Assembly (NCBI RefSeq): GCF_002163675.1
Contig: NZ_CP019334.1
Span: 1,560,001-1,624,000 of the forward strand
Origin: Polaribacter sp. SA4-12
GTDB lineage: Bacteria; Bacteroidota; Bacteroidia; Flavobacteriales; Flavobacteriaceae
DNA length: 64,000 nucleotides
Direction of reading: 5' to 3'
Below, piece by piece: positions 46,150 to 54,018 of the stretch (the first letter of the stretch is position 1; each line of letters begins with the position of its first letter). The position numbers and the translations under genes were made by a program. The notes beneath the pieces were generated by a model. The model worked only from the letters and a program-made list of their open reading frames with translations, was not told where the DNA came from and made no database searches.

Positions 46150-46521
46150 TTACTTAAGCTCTACTTCAGCTCCAGCTTCTTCTAAAGATTTTTTAAGACC
46201 TTCAGCCTCATCTTTAGTTACACCTTCTTTTACTGCTGCTGGAGCACTATCTACGATACCTTTAGCTTCTTTCAATCCTAAACCAGTTAATTCTTTAACT
46301 AATTTTACAACTGCTAATTTAGAAGAACCTGCTGCTTTTAAAATTACATCAAATTCAGTTTGCTCTTCTTCTGCTTCTCCTGCTGCTGCTGGACCTGCTA
46401 CTGCTACTGCTGCTGCTGCTGGCTCAATACCATATTCATCTTTTAAGATAGTAGCTAATTCATTAACTTCTTTTACTGTTAAGTTAACTAATTGCTCTGC
46501 GAAATCTTTTAAGTCTGCCAT
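46150..46521 (-). CDS. rplL: 50S ribosomal protein L7/L12 (bL12)
   Basis: The 123-residue stalk protein that recruits translation factors. It has an N-terminal dimerisation helix region ([16 protein letters not shown]), an Ala-rich hinge ([14 protein letters not shown]), and the globular domain with [21 protein letters not shown]. Its length is normal. It lies 49 bp downstream of rplJ, the usual pair. Confidence 0.98.
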   Translation of the reverse strand: MADLKDFAEQLVNLTVKEVNELATILKDEYGIEPAAAAVAVAGPAAAGEAEEEQTEFDVILKAAGSSKLAVVKLVKELTGLGLKEAKGIVDSAPAAVKEGVTKDEAEGLKKSLEEAGAEVELK

Positions 46522-46570
46522 TTTAATTGTTTTAAAAATTTTGTTTATTATAGTTTATTTGTGCGCGTAA

Positions 46571-47089
46571 TTATTTTTCAGATAAAGTTTTGATAATACC
46601 TGAAAGTGTTTGACCACCTGATTGTAATGCTGAAATAACATTTTTAGCTGGTGATTGTAATAATCCAATGATTTCTCCAATTAATTCTTCTCTAGATTTA
46701 ATATCTACTAAAGCATCTAATTGATCATCTCCAATATATACAGATTCTTCTGCAAATGCACCTTTTAAAATAGGTCTATCTTTAGTTTTCTTTCTGAATT
46801 CTTTGATTAATTTTGCTGGAGCATTTGCTGCTTCAGAAATCATCATTGATGTATTACCTTTTAATACTGATGGTAAGTCTCCAAATTCTTTATCTGAAGC
46901 CTCCATTGCTTTTGCAAGTAATGTATTTTTAACTACTGATAACTGAACATTTGCCTTAAAGCACTCTCTACGTAAATTAGATGTAGTTTGTGCATCTAAT
47001 CCAGATATGTCTGCTAAATATAAAGTATTTGTTCCTGCTAATACTGCTGTTAAATCTTGTATTACTTGTGATTTCTCTTCTCTAGTCAT
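46571..47089 (-). CDS. rplJ: 50S ribosomal protein L10 (uL10)
   Basis: The stalk base protein that anchors L7/L12 dimers. The start is set at the ATG at 47089 (172 residues, MTREEKSQVIQDL). An earlier in-frame ATG at 47134 would add 15 atypical residues and overlap rplA. KNTLLAKAM and FRKKTKDRPILKG are typical L10 blocks. The C-terminal helix (SALQSGGQTLSGIIKTL) binds L12. Confidence 0.96.
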   Translation of the reverse strand: MTREEKSQVIQDLTAVLAGTNTLYLADISGLDAQTTSNLRRECFKANVQLSVVKNTLLAKAMEASDKEFGDLPSVLKGNTSMMISEAANAPAKLIKEFRKKTKDRPILKGAFAEESVYIGDDQLDALVDIKSREELIGEIIGLLQSPAKNVISALQSGGQTLSGIIKTLSEK

Positions 47090-47108
47090 GATTATAAGTT
47101 TTAACGTA

Positions 47109-47798
47109 TTAAACAGCTTTAACCTCAACCTCAATACTAGGACTCATCGTACTAGACATAAAAACGCTTTTTACATACGCTCCTTTTGCAGTTGTTGGTT
47201 TCAATTTAATAATTGTTTGTATTAACTCGTTTGCATTTTCTTCAATTTGCTTAGCATCAAAAGATACTTTACCAATTGCAGCATGTATAATCCCAGTTTT
47301 ATCAACTTTAAAGTCAATTTTACCAGCTTTAACATCCTTTACAGCTTTTGCAACATCCATAGTTACTGTACCTGTCTTTGGGTTAGGCATTAAACCTCTA
47401 GGACCTAAAACTCTACCTAAAGGACCTAATTTTCCCATTACACTAGGCATGGTAATAATTACGTCTACATCTGTCCAACCTCCTTTAATTTTTTGAAGGT
47501 ACTCATCTAATCCAACATAATCTGCACCAGCTGCTGTAGCTTCGGCTTCTTTATCTGGTGTTACTAATGCTAAAACTTTTACATCTTTTCCTGTTCCATG
47601 AGGTAATGTTACAACTCCACGAACCATTTGATTTGCTTTACGAGGATCAACTCCTAAACGTATTGCTAAATCTACTGATGCATCAAACTTTACATTAGTA
47701 ATGTCTTTGACTAGCGCTGAAGCTGCTGCTAAATCATAAGATTTAGAGCTATCTACCTTTGCGTAAGCTTCTTTTTGCTTTTTTGTTAATTTTGCCAT
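47109..47798 (-). CDS. rplA: 50S ribosomal protein L1 (uL1)
   Basis: The 229-residue L1 protein, which binds 23S rRNA at the L1 stalk and in many bacteria represses its own operon mRNA. Typical blocks are [41 protein letters not shown] and [17 protein letters not shown] (each the expected family segment). It follows rplK by 20 bp. Confidence 0.98.
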   Translation of the reverse strand: MAKLTKKQKEAYAKVDSSKSYDLAAASALVKDITNVKFDASVDLAIRLGVDPRKANQMVRGVVTLPHGTGKDVKVLALVTPDKEAEATAAGADYVGLDEYLQKIKGGWTDVDVIITMPSVMGKLGPLGRVLGPRGLMPNPKTGTVTMDVAKAVKDVKAGKIDFKVDKTGIIHAAIGKVSFDAKQIEENANELIQTIIKLKPTTAKGAYVKSVFMSSTMSPSIEVEVKAV

Positions 47799-47818
47799 TT
47801 TACTACTTTTTATAAAGT

Positions 47819-48256
47819 TTATGCTGGAGCATCTCCTTTTACTGTTAATCCCATAGAACGTGCTGTACCTGCAATCATACGCATTGCTGAAGAAATTTTA
47901 AAGGCATTTAAATCTACCATTTTATCTTCTGCAATAACTTTAATTTGATCCCAAGTAACTGATGCTACTTTCTTTCTGTTTGGTTCTCCTGAACCCTTTT
48001 TAATTTTGGCCGCTTCTAGTAACTGGACTGCTGCAGGAGGAGTTTTTACAAGAAAATCGAATGATTTATCTTTGAAAACAGTAATAACAACAGGTAAAAC
48101 TTTACCTTGTTTGTCTTGCGTTCTTGCATTAAACTGTTTACAGAACTCCATAATGTTAACACCAGCAGCTCCTAAAGCGGGTCCAACCGGCGGCGATGGA
48201 TTCGCTGCGCCTCCCCTTACTTGTAACTTAACTACTTTACTAACTTCTTTTGCCAT
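47819..48256 (-). CDS. rplK: 50S ribosomal protein L11 (uL11)
   Basis: The 145-residue L11, part of the GTPase-associated centre and the thiostrepton site. Conserved blocks are [32 protein letters not shown] and [21 protein letters not shown], with the C-terminal [10 protein letters not shown]. It is the first of the rplKAJL genes, 76 bp after nusG. Confidence 0.98.
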   Translation of the reverse strand: MAKEVSKVVKLQVRGGAANPSPPVGPALGAAGVNIMEFCKQFNARTQDKQGKVLPVVITVFKDKSFDFLVKTPPAAVQLLEAAKIKKGSGEPNRKKVASVTWDQIKVIAEDKMVDLNAFKISSAMRMIAGTARSMGLTVKGDAPA

Positions 48257-48332
48257 TTTAAAAATGTTTAATGATTTGTTTTAATTTTGGAAGCTTAAAA
48301 ACAAATCGTTATATATAATATTTGTGTAACAA

Positions 48333-48884
48333 TTATATCTTTTCTACTTGCATATAACTTAATTCTAATGGTGTTTTTCTTCCGAATATCTTAACCATTA
48401 CTTCAAGTTTACGCTTTTCTTCATTTACTTTTTCTATAGTTCCATCAAATCCATTAAACGGACCATCAACAACTTTTACAGTTTCTCCAATATTAAAAGG
48501 AATTGCAATGTTTTCATCTTGAATTGAAAGTTCATCAACTTTACCAAGCATTCTATTTACCTCAGATTTTCTCATAGGAACAGGTTCACCACCTTTTGTT
48601 TCTCCTAAAAAACCTATAACTCCAGTAATTGCTTTTATAACGTGAGGTACCTCTCCTGAAAGATTTGCTTCAACCATTATATAACCAGGAAAGAAAGCTC
48701 TTTCTCTGTTTACTTTTTTTCCATTTCGAATTTGAATAACTTTTTCTGTAGGAACAATTACTTGACTTACATAATCAGATAAACCAACACGCGAAATTTC
48801 AGTTTCAATATAAGCTTTCACTTTATTCTCTTGTCCACCAATGGCTCTTACAACATACCATTTCATTACTGAATCAGTTGCCAT
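48333..48884 (-). CDS. nusG: Transcription termination/antitermination protein NusG
   Basis: A 183-residue elongation factor with an NGN domain (KWYVVRAIGGQENKVKAY, ERAFFPGYIMVEANL) and a C-terminal KOW domain (GETVKVVDGPFNGFDGTIEKV). The start at 48884 is used. Met7 would also give a full NGN domain. It is 2 bp from secE in the standard secE-nusG pair. Confidence 0.97.
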   Translation of the reverse strand: MATDSVMKWYVVRAIGGQENKVKAYIETEISRVGLSDYVSQVIVPTEKVIQIRNGKKVNRERAFFPGYIMVEANLSGEVPHVIKAITGVIGFLGETKGGEPVPMRKSEVNRMLGKVDELSIQDENIAIPFNIGETVKVVDGPFNGFDGTIEKVNEEKRKLEVMVKIFGRKTPLELSYMQVEKI

Positions 48885-48886
48885 AA

Positions 48887-49084
48887 TTAATTAGATTTAA
48901 ACATTCCAAAAAAGTTATCTAATCCAGTTTGAAAAACATAATCTATACCAGCTACTGCTAATGCGAATATAATTGTAAAAACAGCTACAGTTACCGTTGT
49001 TTTCTGAGCATCTTCTTTAGATATCCACGTCATGTGGTTACTTAATTCGTCAAAAGAATCTTTGATATATTGTATAAAGTTCAT
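48887..49084 (-). CDS. secE: Preprotein translocase subunit SecE
   Basis: A short 65-residue SecE with a single membrane segment (TVAVFTIIFALAVAGIDYVF), preceded by an amphipathic helix (SFDELSNHMTWISKEDA). The length fits the one-segment form of most bacteria. It lies directly downstream of tRNA-Trp. Confidence 0.95.
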   Translation of the reverse strand: MNFIQYIKDSFDELSNHMTWISKEDAQKTTVTVAVFTIIFALAVAGIDYVFQTGLDNFFGMFKSN

Positions 49085-49104
49085 ATTACTTTTATGTTTT
49101 ATTG

Positions 49105-49176
49105 CACGGGCGGAGAGATTCGAACTCCCGACAGCTGGTTTTGGAGACCAGTGCTCTACCGCTGAACTACGCCCGT
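49105..49176 (-). tRNA. tRNA-Trp (anticodon CCA)
   Basis: The acceptor arms ACGGGCG and CGCCCGT pair, with discriminator G. The anticodon stem-loop CTGGTCTCCAAAACCAG gives CCA. It lies between tuf and secE, as in many bacteria. Confidence 0.97.
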
Positions 49177-49192
49177 TTCTTATTCATTGATA

Positions 49193-49222
49193 AAGGCGTT
49201 CCGTTAAAAACGGAACACCCTT
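49193..49222 (-). terminator. Hairpin after tuf
   Basis: AAGG plus GTTCCGT pair with ACGGAAC plus CCTT over a short A-rich loop. It lies 31 bp after the tuf stop and before tRNA-Trp. With no strong U-tract it is probably a partial terminator or processing signal. Confidence 0.5.
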
Positions 49223-49252
49223 ATAATTTATTATTAATAAACTAAAAATTAA

Positions 49253-50440
49253 TTAGTCTAATAATTCAGTAACTTGACCTGCACCAACAGTTCTACCACC
49301 TTCACGGATTGCAAAACGTAAACCAACATTTAATGCGATTGGTTGATGTAAATCTACTGTTATTGTTAAGTTATCACCTGGCATTACCATTTCAACTCCA
49401 TCAGGTAAATTAATAGTACCTGTAACATCTGTAGTTCTTACATAGAACTGAGGACGATAGTTGTTATGGAATGGAGTGTGACGTCCACCTTCTTCTTTCT
49501 TAAGAACATAAACCTCTGCTTTAAATTTAGCATGAGGAGTTACAGAACCTGGCTTACAGATTACCATACCTCTTTTAATATCTTCTTTTGCAACACCTCT
49601 TAATAAGATACCTGCGTTATCTCCAGCCTCACCTCTATCTAAGATTTGACGGAACATTTCAATACCAGTAATAGTAGAAACCATTTTCTCAGCTCCCATA
49701 CCAATAATATCAACAGCATCTCCTGTATTAGCAATACCAGTCTCAATACGACCAGTAGCTACAGTACCACGTCCAGTAATAGAGAATACATCCTCAACTG
49801 GCATTAAGAAATCTTTATCAATTTCTCTTAAAGGCTCTTCAATCCATGCATCAACAGCTGTCATTAATTCTAACACACTATCAACCCATTTTTGCTCACC
49901 ATTTAAAGCACCTAAAGCAGAACCAGCAATTACAGGTCCATTATCTCCATCATACTCATAGAAAGAAAGTAATTCTCTTACTTCCATATCTACTAATTCG
50001 ATTAATTCTTCATCATCAACCATATCCACTTTATTCATGAATACAACCATACGAGGAATACCAACCTGACGTCCTAATAAGATATGCTCTCTAGTTTGTG
50101 GCATTGGACCATCTGTCGCAGCAACCACTAAAATAGCACCATCCATCTGAGCAGCACCAGTAACCATATTCTTTACGTAATCCGCGTGACCTGGACAGTC
50201 AACGTGAGCGTAATGACGATTAGCTGTTTGATACTCTACATGAGAAGTGTTAATTGTAATACCTCTTTCTTTTTCCTCCGGTGCATTATCAATTTGATCA
50301 AAAGATAAAGCAGCAGAAAATCCTGCATCAGCTAATACTTTAGTAATAGCCGCAGTTAAAGTTGTCTTACCGTGATCTACGTGTCCGATAGTACCAATGT
50401 TTAAGTGTGGTTTCGAACGGTCAAAAGTTCCTTTTGCCAT
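49253..50440 (-). CDS. tuf: Elongation factor Tu
   Basis: The 395-residue EF-Tu, which delivers aminoacyl-tRNA to the ribosome. Its G motifs are intact: GHVDHGKT (19-26), DCPGHADY, and NKVD. Domain 2 has [10 protein letters not shown] and domain 3 ends in [11 protein letters not shown]. It is embedded in a tRNA cluster, four tRNA genes upstream and tRNA-Trp downstream, and is likely co-transcribed with them. Confidence 0.99.
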   Translation of the reverse strand: MAKGTFDRSKPHLNIGTIGHVDHGKTTLTAAITKVLADAGFSAALSFDQIDNAPEEKERGITINTSHVEYQTANRHYAHVDCPGHADYVKNMVTGAAQMDGAILVVAATDGPMPQTREHILLGRQVGIPRMVVFMNKVDMVDDEELIELVDMEVRELLSFYEYDGDNGPVIAGSALGALNGEQKWVDSVLELMTAVDAWIEEPLREIDKDFLMPVEDVFSITGRGTVATGRIETGIANTGDAVDIIGMGAEKMVSTITGIEMFRQILDRGEAGDNAGILLRGVAKEDIKRGMVICKPGSVTPHAKFKAEVYVLKKEEGGRHTPFHNNYRPQFYVRTTDVTGTINLPDGVEMVMPGDNLTITVDLHQPIALNVGLRFAIREGGRTVGAGQVTELLD

Positions 50441-50500
50441 AATTATTAATTTTAATTCTTAGTTTAAATATATTTAACGTGTAATATTCTTTTTAAAGTG

Positions 50501-50573
50501 AGCCAGCGATGAGATTTGAACTCACGACCTCATCCCTACCAAGGATGCGCTCTACCAACTGAGCTACACCGGC
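50501..50573 (-). tRNA. tRNA-Thr (anticodon GGT)
   Basis: Acceptor GCCGGTG with 3' CGCTGGC (with G-T pairs). The anticodon stem-loop CATCCTTGGTAGGGATG gives GGT. It is the last of the four tRNAs before tuf. Confidence 0.95.
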
Positions 50574-50590
50574 TTGTTGATATTTTTTTG

Positions 50591-50663
50591 AGCGAAAGAC
50601 CGGGTTCGAACCGGCGACATTCAGCTTGGAAGGCTGACGCTCTACCAACTGAGCTACTTTCGC
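50591..50663 (-). tRNA. tRNA-Gly (anticodon TCC)
   Basis: Acceptor GCGAAAG pairs with CTTTCGC. The anticodon stem-loop TCAGCCTTCCAAGCTGA gives TCC, with T arm GGTTCGAACC. Confidence 0.96.
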
Positions 50664-50677
50664 AATATGTAAATTTG

Positions 50678-50759
50678 TGGGGAGAGCAGGATTCGAACCT
50701 GCGAAGACGTAGTCAACGGAGTTACAGTCCGTCCTCGTTGGCCGCTTGAGTATCTCCCC
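50678..50759 (-). tRNA. tRNA-Tyr (anticodon GTA)
   Basis: Acceptor GGGGAGA pairs with TCTCCCC. The anticodon region CGGACTGTAACTCCG gives GTA, and the long variable arm is typical of tRNA-Tyr. Confidence 0.96.
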
Positions 50760-50814
50760 TTAAATTTACTATTTCAATGAACTAAATTGCTTTCACAATT
50801 ATTTTGTTGTTTTG

Positions 50815-50888
50815 AGCCGATGGAGGGACTCGAACCCACGACCTGCTGATTACAAATCAGCTGCTCTAGCCAGCTGAGCTACATCGGC
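50815..50888 (-). tRNA. tRNA-Thr (anticodon TGT)
   Basis: Acceptor GCCGATG pairs with CATCGGC. The anticodon stem-loop CTGATTTGTAATCAG gives TGT. It is the first gene of the tRNA-tuf unit. Confidence 0.96.
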
Positions 50889-50897
50889 TTTTGATGC

Positions 50898-50927
50898 AAA
50901 AAACAACCCGCTATTCCTAACGGGTTG
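50898..50927 (-). terminator. Rho-independent terminator of hpf, upstream of the tRNA cluster
   Basis: CAACCCG (50904-50910) pairs with CGGGTTG (50921-50927) over a 10-nt loop, with a six-T tail on the minus strand. It ends xerC-hpf transcription 10 bp before the first tRNA. Confidence 0.8.
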
Positions 50928-50957
50928 CAAATGTACGAAGTCTTTTTAGATTTCAAA
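50928..50957 (-). promoter_or_regulatory. Promoter of the tRNA-tuf unit
   Basis: TTTG (50957-50954), an 18-nt spacer, and TACATTTG (50935-50928) on the minus strand match the Bacteroidota promoter. Initiation about 6-7 nt downstream would fall inside the first arm of the adjacent hpf terminator, so transcripts starting here could not form that hairpin. Confidence 0.6.
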
Positions 50958-50994
50958 ACTTTTTCAAAAACTTTTTTTATTTTTTTTTTGAAAC

Positions 50995-51303
50995 TTATGA
51001 AATTATTGAATCTCTAAGCTTCTCTTTTGACCTTTTTAATTGTCTCTTTAAATTATCAACTGCAAGGTTTATGCCCTCTTCAAAGGTTTTTGCTTCTCTT
51101 TTTATAATTAATTCACTTCCTGGTATATTAATTTTAACTTCTGTTAATTTATTTTCTTTATCACTAATATTAAGAACTTTTAGAAAAACTTCTGCATCAA
51201 CTATCTTATCATGGTACTTAACTAACGTTAAAACCTTTTCATCTACATAATTTATAAGTTCTTTATCTGCATTAAAATTTACTGACTGAGTGAATACTTT
51301 CAT
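50995..51303 (-). CDS. hpf: Ribosome hibernation-promoting factor, short form
   Basis: A 102-residue HPF/RaiA protein (MKVFTQSVNFNADKELINYV, VKINIPGSELIIKREAKTFEEGI) that stalls idle ribosomes. It lacks the C-terminal dimerisation domain of long HPF. It sits 3 bp after xerC on the same strand and is followed by a terminator. Confidence 0.92.
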   Translation of the reverse strand: MKVFTQSVNFNADKELINYVDEKVLTLVKYHDKIVDAEVFLKVLNISDKENKLTEVKINIPGSELIIKREAKTFEEGINLAVDNLKRQLKRSKEKLRDSIIS

Positions 51304-51306
51304 ACG

Positions 51307-52200
51307 TTATCCTTTTTTATTGCTCCTAGGGTGAGCCTGATTATACACTTTTTTTATAACATCAAGGCTATTTTGAGTATAGACTTGTGTTGAAGCTAAA
51401 GAAGAATGCCCTAGCAACTCTTTAACTGAATTTAAATCTGCCCCTTCATTCAAAAGATGTGTTGCGAAAGAATGCCTTAATATATGTGGGCTTTTTTTCT
51501 CTTTTGAAGAGACTCTACTAAAGTAGGAATTAATAATTCTGTAAACAAGAGTTTCATAAATTTTATTTCCTTTCTCTGTAATAAAAAGTTCTTCTACCCC
51601 AATTGTAAATTCTTTTTTCAGCTCTAAATATCTTTTTAAGGTTTGAATTACAGACATTAATAAAGGAACAAACCTTTCTTTATTTCTTTTCCCTAATACT
51701 TTAATAGTTTTGTCTGAAAAACTAACATCTCTTTGTTTAATATTGATTAATTCTGCTCTTCTAATACCTGTTGAATAGAACAATTCTACAATTAACTTGT
51801 TTCTTATGGAAGCAAAATCATTATGATCTTCAACTTCTATTTCATTAATTACAGCATTTATTTCTTTAGATGAAAAAGGTACTTGTACTCTTTTTTCTAT
51901 TTTTAAAGCTCTGTGTTTAGATAGTGGATTACTTTCTATTTGTTTTGTTTTCTGTAAGAACTTATAAAAAGACTTTAAAGAACTCACTTTTCTATTAATA
52001 GTTCTATTTGATATTTTACTATCAACCAAACTAACGACCCAGTTTCTTATTTGAGGATAATAAACTTCCAATAAGTCTTCTTGGGTATATTCTGTAGCTA
52101 AAAAATCTCTAAATGAGATTAAATCATTTTGATATGCAGTAATTGTATGTACAGAATATTTTTTCTCTAAAGACAGATATTCTAAAAAAGCATCAATCAA
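51307..52200 (-). CDS. xerC: Tyrosine recombinase XerC-type
   Basis: A 297-residue chromosome dimer resolution recombinase. All catalytic residues are visible: Arg147 (STGIRRAE), His239 and Arg242 (HILRH), His265 (LLGHSS) and Tyr274 (STQVYTQ). The start is a TTG at 52200, with no in-frame ATG upstream, and the leader directly before it is made of heptanucleotide repeats. Unlike the island integrase, it keeps the first Arg and has no arm-binding domain. It forms a two-gene unit with hpf. Confidence 0.93.
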   Translation of the reverse strand: MIDAFLEYLSLEKKYSVHTITAYQNDLISFRDFLATEYTQEDLLEVYYPQIRNWVVSLVDSKISNRTINRKVSSLKSFYKFLQKTKQIESNPLSKHRALKIEKRVQVPFSSKEINAVINEIEVEDHNDFASIRNKLIVELFYSTGIRRAELINIKQRDVSFSDKTIKVLGKRNKERFVPLLMSVIQTLKRYLELKKEFTIGVEELFITEKGNKIYETLVYRIINSYFSRVSSKEKKSPHILRHSFATHLLNEGADLNSVKELLGHSSLASTQVYTQNSLDVIKKVYNQAHPRSNKKG

Positions 52201-52203
52201 ATT

Positions 52204-52252
52204 GTTAGTAGTTAGTCGTTAGTCGTTAGTCGTTAGTCGTTAGTCGTTAGTA
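52204..52252. repeat. Heptanucleotide tandem repeat before xerC
   Basis: Seven GTTAGTN units (five GTTAGTC between two GTTAGTA) lie 3 bp upstream of the xerC start. Copy-number change would alter the leader in steps of 7 nt. Confidence 0.9.
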
Positions 52253-52274
52253 AAACTACAAAAAATTAAACATA

Positions 52275-52307
52275 AAAAACCCGTATTGAAAATTCAATAC
52301 GGGTTTT
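52275..52307 (-). terminator. Rho-independent terminator of rpsU
   Basis: AAAACCCGTATTGAA pairs with TTCAATACGGGTTTT, and T-runs lie on both sides. It begins 22 bp after the rpsU stop. Confidence 0.9.
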
Positions 52308-52329
52308 ATTTCTAGAATATAAGTTATTT

Positions 52330-52527
52330 CTAACCTACTTCTTCTTGTGTTCTTAATCTCTGAACGTAAGAAGCTTTAATTCTTTGAGCTCTGTTTGCTA
52401 CAGAAGGTTTTGTGAAGTTCTTTCTTGCACGCAAGTTTTTCATCGTTTTAGTACGATCAAATTTTCTTTTGTAACGTTTTAAAGCTCTATCTATATTCTC
52501 TCCTTCTTTAATTGGTATAATTAACAT
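52330..52527 (-). CDS. rpsU: 30S ribosomal protein S21 (bS21)
   Basis: The 65-residue bS21, rich in Arg and Lys (NIDRALKRYKRKFDRTKT). In Bacteroidota, bS21 with bS18 and bS6 covers the anti-Shine-Dalgarno end of 16S rRNA, which explains why SD sequences are rarely used. Tyr54 (KASYVQR) is at the position I recall as capping the rRNA tail in the Flavobacterium structure. The gene itself has a strong SD, consistent with self-control: ribosomes lacking bS21 would translate it best. It is transcribed alone, with its own promoter and terminator. Confidence 0.97.
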   Translation of the reverse strand: MLIIPIKEGENIDRALKRYKRKFDRTKTMKNLRARKNFTKPSVANRAQRIKASYVQRLRTQEEVG

Positions 52528-52535
52528 AAGTTGGC

Positions 52536-52541
52536 ACCTCC
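52536..52541 (-). promoter_or_regulatory. Unusually strong Shine-Dalgarno of rpsU
   Basis: GGAGGT within AAGGGAGGTGCC (52544-52533, minus) lies 8 nt before the ATG. It is the only near-perfect SD noticed among the ribosomal genes of this window. Confidence 0.85.
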
Positions 52542-52601
52542 CTTCATAGTATCTTTATATTTTGAATAGTAACTAAACTATTGATTTTATTTTTTCGACT
52601 G

Positions 52602-52631
52602 CAAATGTAATTATTAATTACGAATTACAAA
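52602..52631 (-). promoter_or_regulatory. Promoter of rpsU
   Basis: TTTG (52631-52628), an 18-nt spacer and TACATTTG (52609-52602) on the minus strand, identical in layout to the tRNA-tuf promoter. It leaves a leader of about 65-70 nt. Confidence 0.6.
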
Positions 52632-52763
52632 TTATTAATTGCTAATTCTTTTTAATAACAGATTTGCGTTAGGGATTGAACGGTTTGTTTGAGCTCTTTT
52701 ATTTTTTTTTTAAAATAAAAAGCGAGTAGTGAAAGCCCGACCTTTAGGTAACGCCCTTAAAAA

Positions 52764-52791
52764 AGTTATCAGTTATCAGTTATCAGTTATC
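52764..52791. repeat. Heptanucleotide tandem repeat (AGTTATC)4
   Basis: Four perfect AGTTATC units in the 300-bp gap between the acyl-CoA dehydrogenase stop and the rpsU promoter. The rest of the gap (52632-52832) shows an A/T-rich palindrome near 52700 and no gene. Confidence 0.9.
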
Positions 52792-52832
52792 AAAACTAAA
52801 GAATTGTAAGCTGGGACTCTGTAATTTTACTA

Positions 52833-53999
52833 TTAAGTTGCCTTCTTGTATTCTTTTTTATCAATTACCATTTTTGCGATAATCTCTTTTAAGATTTCTG
52901 AAGTCCCACCTCCTATTGGCCCTAACCTACTATCTCTTAGCAAACGTGCCATTGGATAATCTTCCATATAACCATAACCACCTAACATTTGTAGTGCGTC
53001 GTAGATAACTTCATCCGCCATTTTTGTAGAAAGTAATTTAGACATACTTGCCTCTTTTACTACATACTGACCATCGTTTAATCGTTTTGTAATTGAGTAA
53101 TTATACTCTTTACACATATCTACTCTACTTGCCATTTCAGCAATTTTGTGTCTTAAGACCTGAAACTTATCTAAAGATTTACCAAAAGCAATTCGCTCTT
53201 GCATATACTCTAAAGCATAATCCATTGCAAATTCTGCTCTTGCATGGGCATTTACTCCCATAACTAAGCGTTCTAAAGCAAAATGTTGCATTATATAAGG
53301 AAAACCTTTTCCTTCTTCGCCTAATAAATTTGTTGCTGGAATTTCTACATTATCGAAAGCAATTTCTCCTGTATCTGAAGCTTTCCAACCTAATTTATCT
53401 AACATTGTTGCTGATACTCCTTTTGATGCTCTATCGACAACAAATAGACTTATTCCTTTATATTTTTCTGAAGGATCAGTTTTTGCGGCAACTATTAAAT
53501 AATCTGAATGAACTCCGTTTGTTATAAATGTTTTTGAGCCGTTTAATATGTATTTATCTCCTTTTTTAATTGCTGTAGAACGCATACCTGCAACATCTGA
53601 TCCTCCAAAAGGTTCTGTTATACACAGACAACCAATCATATCTCCTTCTACACTTGGTACTAAATATTTGTTTTTGATAAAATCATCACCTTCTTTATTA
53701 AGATGTGTCATTGCTAAATATTCATGTGCCCACATTGCTGCAGCAAAACCACCTGAATTCACTTTTTGTAATTCTTCTAAAAAAATAACAGTGTAGAATA
53801 AATCTAAGTTTAAACCTCCAAATTCTTCTGGAGTATTTAAACCAAAGTATCCCATTTCTCCAAATTTCTTCCAAATGAAACGTTCTATACTTCCATCTTT
53901 TTCCCATTTGTTTATATGAGGAACTACTTCTTTCTGTAAAAAATCTTTAAAACTAGCACGAAAAGCTTCATGCTCTTCAGTAAAATACATACTGTTCAT
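52833..53999 (-). CDS. Acyl-CoA dehydrogenase
   Basis: A 388-residue FAD-dependent enzyme of fatty-acid or branched-chain acyl-CoA oxidation. FAD- and substrate-binding blocks CLCITEPFGGSDVAG and LRDSRLGPIGGGTSEI are present. The position of the catalytic Glu in short- and medium-chain enzymes (before GT) is Gly here. Glu243 in ALERLVMG matches the alternative site used by isovaleryl- and long-chain-type enzymes, which suggests that branch. It is a single gene with no partner acyl-CoA ligase or electron-transfer gene next to it. Confidence 0.93.
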   Translation of the reverse strand: MNSMYFTEEHEAFRASFKDFLQKEVVPHINKWEKDGSIERFIWKKFGEMGYFGLNTPEEFGGLNLDLFYTVIFLEELQKVNSGGFAAAMWAHEYLAMTHLNKEGDDFIKNKYLVPSVEGDMIGCLCITEPFGGSDVAGMRSTAIKKGDKYILNGSKTFITNGVHSDYLIVAAKTDPSEKYKGISLFVVDRASKGVSATMLDKLGWKASDTGEIAFDNVEIPATNLLGEEGKGFPYIMQHFALERLVMGVNAHARAEFAMDYALEYMQERIAFGKSLDKFQVLRHKIAEMASRVDMCKEYNYSITKRLNDGQYVVKEASMSKLLSTKMADEVIYDALQMLGGYGYMEDYPMARLLRDSRLGPIGGGTSEILKEIIAKMVIDKKEYKKAT

Positions 54000-54018
54000 T
54001 ATTATAGAAATTTATTTA

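Noticed and set aside
46106..46570. A 154-codon plus-strand frame over rplL
   Set aside because: It is antisense to rplL and is Ala/Ser-rich because of the rplL hinge codons. No independent start context or family match.
47090..47134. Extended start of rplJ at 47134
   Set aside because: It would overlap rplA and add residues not typical of L10.
50516..50749. A 77-codon frame across the tRNA cluster (PGSNRRHSAWKADALPTEL)
   Set aside because: It is the well-known false protein obtained by translating tRNA genes.
52204..52252. CRISPR-like array
   Set aside because: The 7-nt units are contiguous with no spacers, and no cas gene is near. It is a simple tandem repeat.
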